Shown here in pieces: positions 1-11,087 of a DNA stretch of 64,000 bases. Numbering within the stretch: the first letter of the stretch is position 1; every line of letters starts with the position of its first letter. The DNA lies in assembly GCA_012295275.1 (NCBI GenBank), contig CM022665.1, positions 45,612,595 to 45,676,594 on the forward strand, in the 5' to 3' direction. The notes beneath the pieces are model-generated. The model had not been told where the DNA came from. It did not search any database and saw nothing but the letters and a program-made list of their open reading frames with translations. The position numbers and the translations under genes were made by a program. The DNA is from Chrysomallon squamiferum (Eukaryota > Mollusca > Gastropoda > Neomphalida > Peltospiridae).

Positions 1-1000
1 TATAATTATAAGGACTCCATTAAAATACAAAAACAATAAAAAAATAAAAATAAAAAAATAAAAATAATATTTTGGATGTGATGAATGCTGAAGTACAAAT
101 TTACAAGTATAATGTAGTTTGATATATATAATAATCATTTAGACCTGTGACGTAAAAATATGAATTTTAAAATCTAATGTATACAGATTAATAAACATAA
201 CTGGTTTTTTTTGGACTTAGTTCATTTACAAGAAACTGTGACTATGCTGGAATATGTTACTGTACTGATTGATAGTTGATCTGGAATCATTGAAGTATGG
301 AGATGTGGATATTTGATTCTGTATTGTTTGAATTGATACGAATGTGTTAATTTGCTGTTTGATTCATTGTCATTTGAACTGTGATACTAGATAATATGAA
401 TATTCAAGATTATTATTTAATGTGATAAATATAACTGTGTTGTGAAAGAAATAATTTTAAATTAGTGTATATTAATAAATATCACCATTTGAATTTGTTT
501 GTCAAGAGATAAATTTGAATTAATTTTGAGTTTAATAAATATCATCATTTGAACTTGTTTGCCGAGATATAAATTTGAATTAATGTAAAGATAAATATTA
601 TTTTTTTAATTAATATACTGAGATATAAATCTGTATTAATGTGCATATTGTACACCGACAAATTTGAATTGATTACAGACTGATAAGTATTAAGAGATAT
701 AAATTTTAATTAATATACAGAAAATAAATGTTATTTTTTTACATGATGATTCAGAAATATGAATGTTGATGCAATAATGTTATTTGTTATTTATTCCTCA
801 TAACAGGGCATTAATATATATATTTTAATTGTTTATTTTAACTACGCACATTGTAGATTACTTCTATAACAATTACAATAAAAATTTAAATTTTTTAAAA
901 TACAATTCTCTGTTTAAAATGAAAATTTTTGTTGAATAAAAGAATCAAAAGAAGTGGTGTTTGTTTATTTATATTTTTGACAGTTATTTATATACTTGAA
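1..1000. other. AT-rich gene-free stretch with degenerate repeats
   Basis: No credible coding sequence. Between about 420 and 760 a roughly 60-bp unit recurs in degenerate tandem form, with the phrases 'aaatatcaccatttgaa' and 'gagataaatttgaattaat' returning at about 480-530, 540-590 and 670-700. The rest is AT-rich sequence with short A and T runs. Confidence 0.6.
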
Positions 1001-1009
1001 AACAAAGTT

Positions 1010-1240
1010 TCCGCTGGGTCACTTCAGCAATTTACTATCCTTATTAACACAGAAGCAAACCTCTTTATAACGCCCCTCAGTATACCGCCAGAAAGGCTTG
1101 AACACCGATCGTCGTTAAACTTGTATAAATGTACTCGGTTTTACCGCTCTCCGCTTCCCGCCATCCGCCATCCGCAGACGTTTCGTGCGACAAACACGAA
1201 CGCAAACGCGTGGTAAAATTATCCGATAAACCGCCATCAC
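1010..1240. other. GC-richer island in AT-rich DNA
   Basis: Base composition rises sharply here compared with both flanks, with 'cgcccctc', 'ccgcttcccgcc' and 'cgcgtgg'. An open frame covers 929-1216 but it has no recognisable domain and no splice context. It could be a relic of a mobile element or of an exon; I cannot assign it. Confidence 0.35.
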
Positions 1241-1686
1241 CCGATTTTGTCTACGATTATAAATCATGAAGCAAATCAAGTTTCATTTTGTGTCATATTT
1301 TAAGAATCAGAAAATTATAATAAATATTTTTTTTTATTATCTAGTTATTTTCAAAGACTGCAGAGGAAATCAGCTTGACACAGCACTTCCAGAACAGATT
1401 TTAAGTTCTTTGCTGTTATCAGGTTGGTACAATTAGGGGTACTTCTTGTACCTGCCAACTGCCCATTCAGTGAAAGTTCTTCTAACAGTTTTAATTATTT
1501 TGTGACGTTAAATTACCCGAATAGATGTATTTCAGTTACTTTATAAATGAAAATGTTACCTAATTCTGTAAAAGAACATCTTCCACCTTCAACATGCACT
1601 GATTCCCTCATATGAGTGACTTCAAAATAAACAAAAAAAAAAAAAGGTGAAAAAAAGAACATGCAAAGGTGATTCAAAGAAAGATT

Positions 1687-1830
1687 GTATTATTATAATT
1701 ATCATCATTATTATTATTATTATTATTATTAGATTATTATTATTATTATTATTTAAATATATACAGTTAATAGATGACTACGCTAAGCAAACAAGCAAAC
1801 AAGCAAGCAAACAAACAAACAAACAAACAA

Positions 1831-1861
<31 letters not shown>

Positions 1862-1875
1862 TAATAATAAAACTG
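1687..1875. repeat. (TTA)n, (CAAA)n, (TAA)n microsatellites
   Basis: Compound simple repeat with TTA/ATT runs at 1705-1755, CAAA/CAAG runs at 1788-1830 and TAAA then TAA runs at 1830-1870. Confidence 0.9.
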
Positions 1876-2570
1876 TAATCGCAAAAACTGGAAAATTTGC
1901 TTCTCATGTTAAACGAATTCTTCCAACTGAAAGTGTTTGTACACTGCTCTGGAATGTCGTCGTTTATGTTGCCATCGTTCATGATGTCCAGCGGTGACAC
2001 GTTTTTCATTTTGCATTAAGCTTCCTATTAAGGTAAATCTTTCTGACGTCTAATACACAGACCCTTCTCTACATTGCCGAACACATAGCCCGTAGCAGTA
2101 ACTCATGTTTCTCATTAAGCATTTCTTCGCCGAGTCACGTGACCGATACATTACCCCCCCACCCCGCCCGCCATCTTTCTGTTAATTCGTTTTCCGAGTT
2201 TATGATTTCCTGCTTGTTTTTCATTTTACCACGGAACGTTTTTTCGCACAGTACAGTCAGTCCATGTAAGAGTAATAAATATTATATAAAATTTAAACAG
2301 TCTTCAAGTTTATCGCAGTCAGATTTCTCACATGAAGTTTTGTGCAGGTTGCTTTGAACGCTTCAAGGGACATATTATTTGATTGCATAATGCCAGATAT
2401 CAACAAGTTGCATAATATTTAATATATTAATTTTTCAAAATATTGTACAAAAAAAAAAGGTTAATAATTTTTTGACCTAACAGTTTTATTTTTAAAGAGC
2501 ATCAGTAATATCTTTCATGCCCCAAAAAAAAAAAAAAAACAACAAAAAAAAAAAAAATTCTGATTAAAAA

Positions 2571-2695
2571 TCGGAAGGGTATTTTAAATTGTGCACAATA
2601 TATATTTTATTTAATTTTAATTTTAATTTATTTATTATTTTTAATTTTTTTTAATGACCTTTTATAAAGGAATAATAAATAAATAAATAAATCAA

Positions 2696-2727
<32 letters not shown>

Positions 2728-3140
2728 GATACCTACCTTATACTTTACACGATATACTGTATCATACGTAATTCGTTCAACATAGCCTAATGTAAAATAA
2801 TTTGTTAGGATTCCTTGAATACATTTCCAAGACATCTGTTTGTTAATGTTTTAGTTGATTATTCCGTTGTTGTTGTTGTTGTTGTTGTTAATAATAATTA
2901 AGTTCAGCGATAAGAAATAAACATAAGCATATATTTATTTATTGGTTTGTTGGTTTGCTGATGGCGTCAAATATTTAGATACTAACTGATACTTATATGC
3001 TGTAATCTGAATATTTGTTTTTATTTATTTATTTATTATTCCTTTATAAAAGGCCATTAAAAAAAAAAAAAAAAAATAAAAATAAATAAATAAAAATTAA
3101 AATTAAATAAAATATAGATTGTGCACAATAATAAGGATGT
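2571..3140. repeat. Foldback: ~120-bp inverted repeat arms
   Basis: The left arm (about 2571-2692) and right arm (about 3021-3140) are reverse complements at high identity. Both contain 'attgtgcacaat', a run of AAATTAAA/TTTAATTT and 'cctttataaa'. The arms enclose about 330 bp, which itself includes one arm of a second, wider inverted repeat (2729-3016 with 4008-4337). Confidence 0.75.
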
Positions 3141-3778
3141 CGGAAAAATTCGCTTCATGAAATTTGTTTTTTTAATGTTAATTTCTTTCTTTGTTTTTTT
3201 TTTTTCTTTGTTTCATATTCGATTATCCTGGCTTCATTTATCATAGCATTTTGGAGGGTGTCAGTGACCGTTTAAACGGGAGATTACTTATAAGTGTACA
3301 GTCTGTGTAAATATATTTTGTTTACTTTCCTATAATTGTTTTATTTACTGGTGACTAACCTTGCTTAACTAAAATTGCTGTAATAAAGTTTGACGGTCAT
3401 ATATCAAAACGTCGTTTGCTTCTTTTTTATTTTTCACTTATTTTATTTTATTTACAGTTCTTTAACCTTTCCACATAAGACTTGATGAAAAATACAAAGA
3501 AAAAGTGTCACGGATATATATTTATTGCTATACTTTATTATTAGACAAAGTTAGTTCTGTAGAATATATTTAGAAAACCTTTTTATTCTGACTATAAACA
3601 TTATTACAGATTCATTTCAACAAAACCAAATGTAACTTTATCTGGGAAATATTAATGCGTATGTGTATTTGATTTAAAGTTATCATATAATGTGATTTAA
3701 AAAAAAATATATTAACATTTAAACAAAAAGGCCTTCAAGTAAAACGGATATGAATTTTAACTTAATTTTCAAACAAAA

Positions 3779-3809
<31 letters not shown>

Positions 3810-4083
3810 ACTCAAACGTACTATGATGTAATAAAATTTCATAGCATTTTTAAAGTGAAATTCAACGAAAACATTTAACTATTTGTACATAAATTCATTC
3901 AACTATATTAGTGCCATTTCGTTCACCTTTCACAATTTCAGTCACGTGGTTAAACGCCATCTATTGAAAAAAGGCAATGCACTTTTGTTCCTGCCCGTTG
4001 TAATAATGAAATATTCAAATTACAGCATATAAATATCAGTTAGTATCTAAATATTTGACGTCATCAGCAAACCAACAAACCAA

Positions 4084-4118
<35 letters not shown>

Positions 4119-4337
4119 CTGCTTATGTTTATTTCTTATCGCTGAACTTAATGATTAATAACAACAATAACAACAACAACGGCAACTACAACATCATCAA
4201 CAAAAAACATTAACAAACAGATGTCTTTGAAAGGTGAAAAATGTATTCCAGCAGTCCTAACAAATCATTTTACATTAGGCTATCTAGAACGAATTACGTA
4301 TGAAACAATATATCGTGTAAAATGCAAGTAGGTATCG
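2729..4337. repeat. ~300-bp inverted repeat with ~1-kb spacer
   Basis: Arms at about 2729-3016 and 4008-4337 are reverse complements. 'gatacctacctta', 'acatagcctaatgtaaaat', 'acatctgtttgttaatg', 'gttcagcgataagaaataaac' and 'agatactaactgata' each have their complement in the other arm in mirrored order. The arms differ in length of (AAAT)n and (AAC)n tracts. The spacer has no coding sequence. It may be an old foldback element or a local inverted duplication. Confidence 0.75.
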
Positions 4338-4549
4338 TTTATAAAATGTTGTGGTAGGAGTTCTGAAATCTAGTGAAGTACTTGTATTGCTTATAGCACT
4401 TTAGCTTAGATGCGTGATTCGTGGCAGGATCACTCTTCCACACCTAGCCACTTCCTCGTTCCAGACACTGCTCCACATATTGTTTGGTGTATATCTTACT
4501 GATTCTGACCGTGGGAAGGTGCATGTAAGGTACAGCTTATTGCTGATCG

Positions 4550-4550
<1 letters not shown>

Positions 4551-4636
<86 letters not shown>

Positions 4637-4637
4637 G
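4551..4637. repeat. (AAT)n(GAT)n microsatellite
   Basis: Pure AAT triplets followed directly by GAT triplets. Translation gives only homopolymer runs, so no protein is called. Confidence 0.95.
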
Positions 4638-4802
4638 TAATAACGATGCTGCTGATGATGAATATACTATATTGATGACAATGATAACGATGATGATTGT
4701 GATAACCAAAGTGTCTTGAAGAGTCCTCAAAAATATTCCTTTCAATCATATTCTTTCCTCCCACATACATCGTAGATGCTTTATAAATTATCGCCGTAGT
4801 AG

Positions 4803-4921
4803 TTACAAGTGTCTGTTTTGCTTGCGACGACAGCAATTGCTAAGACGTTCACTTCATCAGAATATAATGAAGCGCACGTCGCAGCAATTGCCGACGTCGT
4901 AAGCAAATACAGACACTTCAA
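4803..4921. repeat. Near-perfect ~118-bp hairpin
   Basis: Two arms of about 55 bp, 4804-4858 and 4866-4920, are imperfect reverse complements. Each has 'aagtgtctg', 'ttgctt.cgacg', 'gcaattgct' and 'cttcat'. The loop is only a few bases. It lies about 340 bp upstream of the W1 start codon and could be a small MITE or a structured upstream element. Confidence 0.7.
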
Positions 4922-5024
4922 CAGACGCTGAGTACGTGCCGCCTCGTTTTAGACATAACACATTAAAACACGGGAATAAACACGCTTGCCGTTTGAAACA
5001 GTCATTATCGTTTGTTTCTCCCCA

Positions 5025-5032
5025 TCACGTGA
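5025..5032. promoter_or_regulatory. TCACGTGA E-box upstream of W1
   Basis: Palindromic CACGTG E-box in the context TCACGTGA, 225 bp upstream of the W1 ATG. The same octamer occurs at 2135-2142. Binding by an E-box factor is inference. Confidence 0.3.
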
Positions 5033-5256
5033 CCATCGCTTCCCCAGGGTCACGTTAAAAACTCACCTTGTGGAGAGCTTTTTTTTTTTTTTCTTCACAA
5101 AGGGAGGTTAATTTGTTTCACGTCGTAGATGGTTTAACGACGCACCGACGACATCAAAGGCCTAATAGCTGTCAGGAAAACAGTGACGCTGATGAGGAGG
5201 ATGCTAATAATAGTCGCAGCATCCCACGCTGTGTCGCCATACGACGTTCGGACAAG

Positions 5257-5306
5257 ATGAGGACAACATCGATTGTACTGGTGAGTGCTTTTTTTCCTTT
5301 AACAGT

Positions 5307-5372
<66 letters not shown>

Positions 5373-6412
5373 GATAGTAATAATAATAATAGTAATAGTA
5401 ATACTAATCATAAAATGCTGATGTTGATGATAATGATAGTAACAATAATAATGATGATGACGACGATGATGCTGATGCTGGTGAAAATCATGATGATAAT
5501 GATATGATGATGTTGAAAATGATAACGATTACAGTTCTGACACATTAATTTAAAAAAGCCTGTGTACCAGATTGATGGCATAACAGTTATGAAAATTATG
5601 ATGTTCATTAACCATCTGCATGATGAGACACTTATGAATATCTATGAAAACGTTTTATACGTTATATATATATTTAAAACAAAGCTAACGAAAAGGATTG
5701 GTTGATTATTCAAAAATGACCTATATCAGTTTTACTGAAACTATTATGAATGAAACATTATAATGTATGGAGATGTATTCGCCTTAGGATCCGTAGATCA
5801 CTCGATCGATCCTAATGAGCCGCCCTGTCCTGTTTCCAAGTTTTAAGCGTGTATCCTACATCTTACACAGAAATGTCCTTAGTATTCACTCTTCTGTTCC
5901 TGGCGAAAGTCACTTTAATTATTATAAACGATGACATGCTGACTGGTCTTACGACCGTTTATATCAGCTATCGTTCTGCTGTCGTTATAGTCTTACGTTA
6001 CATTCTGATTATAGAAACATGTTCTAGTGCCATTAAGGATCAGTGTAGTCATATGTAACACGGAGTCATTGAATAACAGTTAGTATATACCAGTGTGTGT
6101 CGTATTATAATAATACGTAATATTCAGACAGTAATCACTGATATAGTATATAACGTCAGGCTTAACAAAATGTCATGCTGGATGACATCTAACTACAACA
6201 ACAGAAACTACTACTACTTCTATTACTACTACTATAATAATAATAATTAACGAATGTTTTTATAAGTGAGTAATTTATACAGAAACAAATTTATAATAAT
6301 AATAATGATGATGATGATGAAGAAGATGATGATGATGATAATAATAATAGTAGTAGTAGTAGTAGTAGTGGTAGTAGTAGTGGTGGTGATAGCAGTAGTA
6401 ATAATAGTAGTT

Positions 6413-6448
<36 letters not shown>

Positions 6449-7678
6449 ATAATAATAATATAAAATGACTGTATATTTATTATGTAGATATTCGTCATCA
6501 TTCTGAGTGTTACGAATGCTCAGACAAGATCATCAACCATTGGATCAAGATGTCAGGTACGTTTTCACTTTTAAATATCTGTCCATTATATATATATATA
6601 TACACAACATAATACACACTACATCGTGTAATATTACACATACACCATTAGCGCGTACAAATTATGAGTTACTTAACATTAATTACGACGACTAAATATT
6701 CTAGATACTGTATTACGTCATCATTGTTGTAATGAATTTCTAAGTAAACTTTGACCGCACGATATGATCATCAAAACCTCGAGGGTCTATCGTAATTCAG
6801 GAGAAAAAAACAACAACAACAACTGTACAAGCAATGTTTTCGCTAGATAACTGGGTCAGAAAGAGACGTCAAAGGTTGAAGCTGGTTAATTTTTCATTAG
6901 TGAAATGAAGGCTGGAAGCCTTAGCATGATTTGTGCACAGATCTTGACAGAAGAATCCACAGCTTTTGGCTGTCTCACGGAATTCAGTTTAGTTATTATA
7001 CTGATTATACTTGTCACATAGATCTTCTGTATTTACTTCCTGATTATACTTGTCATATAGAACCTCTATAACTTATTACAACTTAAAGCCTGTATTTTTT
7101 TAAATATTTTTTATTTTGCTGTATATACATTGCTTGAACCAATAAACCATTGTCGTTACAGTAATAAAAAAAAAAAAATAAAATGAAATTCAGCTACCAT
7201 GAGAGGTCAAAACAAAACTGTTCAGGTCTTGCAATAAATCGTCCTATTTTATTATAACGTCAGTGATATTTGAACATTTCTCTTACAGTACAGATGTCCT
7301 CATAATTACGTCTGCAGATTGTACCCGATTCAGTGCAGAAAACCGCCCTGCCCTAGAAAACCGACCTGCATTTGTGAGTTTAAATCTGTCTTATCAGATA
7401 AATTACCCGTTTTATTTTATCTTCATTTATTATTCTACAATTGACAGATACCATTTGCTGCTAATCGAATGGTTTCATTATCCAGGGTTGTATGTTTAAA
7501 TATTAATAAACGTTATTAATAAAGATGTACTTACTAATTCATATATATATATAAAGACTGTTAAGACAGAAATATGAAGTGTACCAAGTGTTTCTTTGCT
7601 ATTTCTAAAGGAACATCAAGAAACATGAACAAATAAATAAATAAATAAATAAATAAATAGTAAATCTCTCTCTCTCTC

Positions 7679-7730
<52 letters not shown>

Positions 7731-7854
7731 TCTATATATATATATATAAGTTGTTTCGTCATTTAGGTGTTTCTGGTCAAAAAGACAACGGCAGTAGAAA
7801 ACAATATATCTCATCATTTGATCTTTATGATGATTATTAATAATAACAGTGATA

Positions 7855-7893
<39 letters not shown>

Positions 7894-7962
7894 TGCAAAC
7901 AAAAAACAATACGAAACCACTCCCAAGATACATGCAAAAAAAACCAAAATCAAACCCACAAC

Positions 7963-7994
<32 letters not shown>

Positions 7995-8025
7995 AAAAGA
8001 AAAAAAAAAAACTAAATAAATAAAA

Positions 8026-8056
<31 letters not shown>

Positions 8057-8489
8057 AACAAACCCCTCCCCCAAACAAACAATGAAGAAAAACAAAAGAA
8101 TTATTTTTTTTTAATTTTTCAAAACTTTTATTTCAGACCCGCGAAGAAAACCTGGACTTTGCCCATTGGTCATCGTGCCGTTTCCAGGAATGTTCAGTCC
8201 GCAGTGTCACTATGACTACGACTGTCCGGACACGATGAAGTGCTGCAGTCATCCCAAAAGCCGCTGCCTGAGACCGTACAGGACGTCCGGACAGTGTCCG
8301 CGCTTCCCGCAGACCACCACGTGCGGCAGACGATGTGTCGACGACTTCGACTGCGTCAGAGGTCAGAGGTGTTGTCGTTTCCAGGAGTGTCGCGGAAAGT
8401 TTTGCTCACGGCCTGAGCGGATGGACTGGTACGATATGAAAAATTATATATCTCACTTTTTCGCACCCACGGGCGAACAAGAGACTTGA
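5257..8489 (+). CDS. W1: secreted double-WAP-domain protein (4 exons)
   Basis: Exons 5257-5280, 6488-6556, 7289-7373 and 8137-8489 join in frame to 176 residues; every junction has GT and AG (gtgagt, gtacgt, gtgagt donors). Exons 1-2 encode the signal peptide MRTTSIVL|IFVIILSVTNAQ. Exon 3 is 85 nt and encodes a five-cysteine module, C-x5-C-x6-C-x4-C-x5-C, rich in Pro and Arg. Exon 4 encodes two WAP domains. The second has the full eight cysteines, with VDDFDC and RCC as expected. The first has only six, lacking two of the usual positions but keeping DYDC and KCC. WAP proteins are typically secreted protease inhibitors, antimicrobials or shell/nacre components; which applies here is not shown. 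W2 is a tandem paralogue with identical lengths of exons 1-3 (24, 69 and 85 nt), which supports the model. Confidence 0.85.
5310..5372. repeat. (AAT)n(ATG)n microsatellite in W1 intron 1
   Basis: AAT triplets followed by ATG triplets just inside W1 intron 1. More ATG/GAT-rich degenerate sequence follows to about 5520. Confidence 0.9.
6293..6463. repeat. (AAT)(ATG)(TAG)n compound microsatellite in W1 intron 1
   Basis: Triplet runs ending about 25 bp before the W1 exon-2 acceptor. Both strands translate to homopolymer runs, which I do not treat as proteins. Confidence 0.9.
7634..7752. repeat. (AAAT)n, (CT)n, (CTGT)n, (CTAT)n, (TA)n tract
   Basis: A chain of simple repeats in W1 intron 3, running AAAT, CT, CTGT, CTAT then TA. 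Confidence 0.9.
7755..7895. repeat. Dispersed repeat ending in (AAT)n, copy 1
   Basis: About 100 bp starting 'gtttcgtcatttaggtg' and running into (AAT)n. It matches 27832-27960 closely and, in part, the reverse complement of 61535-61570. It lies in W1 intron 3. The unique head plus (AAT)n tail resembles a retroposon or microsatellite-associated element, but no target duplication was established. Confidence 0.55.
7965..8056. repeat. Poly-A tracts in W1 intron 3
   Basis: Two long A runs separated by short AAAT motifs, about 80 bp before the W1 exon-4 acceptor. Confidence 0.85.
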
Positions 8490-8734
8490 GGAAAGTAATT
8501 AGATGATTAAAAAAAACAACAAAAAAACAACGTTTTAGTAATTGTTTAAGTAGTACGGGTAAGTAGAATAGAATTAAAAAAAAAAAAAAAAAAAAAAATC
8601 AGTGCGTGTTTAAAGGAAAGTAGAATGTGTAGCAAGATTCGTAAGTCTGAGAAACCAAACTGAGGAATTTAAAATTAATTTAAAAATAAAATTAATCTGT
8701 GCCAATTTTTTTTAAAATTTAAAAAATAAAAAAT

Positions 8735-8809
8735 TTATGACAGCCTGCCAGTTACCTCAGAGAGAATAATATTTTTAAAATTTTTTAAAATAATTTTTTT
8801 TTTAAAAAT

Positions 8810-8840
<31 letters not shown>

Positions 8841-8878
8841 TTATGACAGCCTGCCAGTTACTCAGAGAGAATAATATA
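8735..8878. repeat. Direct repeat of ~40 bp
   Basis: 'tttatgacagcctgccagtta' followed by 'cagagagaataat' occurs at about 8735-8772 and again at 8840-8874, separated by AT-rich filler with (AAAT)n. Confidence 0.8.
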
Positions 8879-8889
8879 AAAAAAAAAAT

Positions 8890-9960
8890 ACGAAGTTATA
8901 AAATTTCATGCTGAGAATAAAAATGGATATATATGTTTTTTTATTTAACTGTCCATTCCAATAACCGAGAAACTTAAATTTGCAACGTTCATATGGTAAA
9001 TGTAATGTTAATTGTGACCAGAGTTTATCATCGTCGAATCCAGAACACAAGAAATCAAAATACACAACTTTCTCACGGTTAATTCTCCGCTTGCTAATGC
9101 TGTTCATCTTAACACAGAATAAGGTAAACATGACAGAATGAAAGATTAGTCTATTCAGTTAACTATGTCTGTGGAAAAGTGTTAATTATCACGAGACATA
9201 AAAGACAGATCTTGTCCTTGACGTTTGTTTGCTTCAGCGACGAAGCTGATTTCCAGAAAACAGTTTTTGATTCAGAACTGAAAACAGACCAAGATGTGAA
9301 TCTGTGGACAGTTATTTGAAGAATACCGTATCGACATTTTAAATAAAACCACATTTTAAACAATGTTTCTTTATTATTATTTTTTAAAATTTATTTATTT
9401 ATTTATTTATATTTTTTTTATCGTCTGGATTCTTTATAATTTATGTGTGATTGTGCTAAATACTTGTCACATTAACTTTCTCATGAAAATGAAAAATGAC
9501 AAAAAAAAAAAAAAAAAAAAAAATAAAAAAAAAAAAAAAAACCCACCAAAAACTTAAAAGGTGAGCAAATGTTTTTCTTGCATATAAGATAAATTAGATT
9601 AATCCCATAATTACTATTAGATTAATTTTTAGTATACTTTAACGATGATTGTTATTTTAAACGAAACAAATATACTAAAAGCATAATAACTTACAATGTC
9701 AATCGCCTCTTGTTAAACGGTGATGATCAAGAACAAATAAAATTATCTAAGATATAAAAGTTTGTTTGTTTTGTCTTTATTTATTTGTGAATTTTTGTGT
9801 GTGAAACGTATGGGAACGAGAAATTTCTGTCTGTCTGTTCACCCATCCATGAGTCTCTCTGTCTCGTAATAACATTTATTTACACTTTACTTACATATAG
9901 ACATAATACTTTGATATATCAATAACATACTAACATACTAACGTATGCAATCATGCATAT
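8890..9960. other. W1-W2 intergenic DNA without recognised genes
   Basis: AT-rich DNA between W1 and W2. Short open frames at 8862-9131 (-) and 9163-9363 (-) have no domain, signal peptide or splice partner I can recognise. Poly-A runs lie at 9500-9540. Confidence 0.5.
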
Positions 9961-9984
9961 ATATACACATAAACACATATATAA

Positions 9985-10300
9985 AAAAACATACACACAT
10001 ACATATAAGAATACACATAAATATATTCACACACACATATATTTAGACGTAATGACATATACATAAAAACAGATATATATATATATATATATATAATATA
10101 CACACATACATATAAGAACACACATAGATATATTCACACACACATATATTTAGACGTAATGACATATACATTAAAACAGATATATATATATATATATATA
10201 TAATATACACACATACATATAAGAACACACATAGATATATTCACACACACATATATTTAGACGTAATGACATATACACAAAAACACATATATATTATATA
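9985..10300. repeat. ~115-bp tandem repeat, three copies
   Basis: A unit containing 'cacacatacatataaga', 'atatattcacacacacat', 'atttagacgtaatgacata' and an (AT)n run occurs three times in tandem. The open frames across it are repeat artefacts. Confidence 0.85.
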
Positions 10301-10650
10301 TATAAAAAAGCAAGGAATAAACGTTTATTTTGTTTTTTCTTTCATCTACTGTCTCTGCATTATGTTTTTTAAGACAAGCTGTAAAACACGGACAATAAAA
10401 ACACGTGTAGAAGTCAAACTCTGGTCAAAATGTCTGTTCAGCGACATAAACTCTCACACGGGCAAGCGAAAAAGACATCTCTTGCCTGTCACCTCCAACA
10501 GACAGGTCGGCACAAAGTGGACGACGTGTCGACCGGAGTGACAGAAGACAGAGTGGGCTGACACGACGTCAGAAACGTTGACGACCCCTAGCACTTAGCG
10601 GTGATATAGGCTTCCAATGTGTGCATCGTCCGTCACGACAATCAGGTGAT

Positions 10651-11026
10651 ATGTGGTCGACAGCAGGCGTCTTGGTAAGCAGAGTCGAAACGTTTTTTTT
10701 TGAAAATTTTATTTTAGTACTCTTTTATGTGTATTTTGTGGTCGTTTTTGCTGTAGTCGTTTATGCAAATGTTCTAGATTAAGGTTACCTTGGGGATGTT
10801 ATCACACAAAAGCTCGTGCAAAAGGTTCCTTGGCTTATACGGGTCTTCAGAAACTTCAGAAAGATTCCTTGTTTCTGACTGAAGATTCTGCAAGGCTCAG
10901 AAGTTCAAATGAGTTGATTATTTTTTTTTTTTGCGCAAAGCAGTTCATTTGGAAATGATGTTCTGGTAGTATTATTTCATGATGTGTTGGGTTATCAGTA
11001 TTTGTTTCATGATATTATTTTAACAG

Positions 11027-11087
<61 letters not shown>

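Noticed and set aside
929-1216. 95-residue open frame at the left end
   Set aside because: Starts at a non-ATG codon in AT-rich DNA and lacks any recognisable domain or splice partner.
4414-8082. Homopolymeric open frames (poly-Asn, poly-Ile, poly-Asp, poly-Phe)
   Set aside because: Translations of triplet microsatellites or poly-A/T; open in several frames on both strands.
10043-10228. Tyr/Ile-rich frame
   Set aside because: Lies within the 115-bp tandem repeat.
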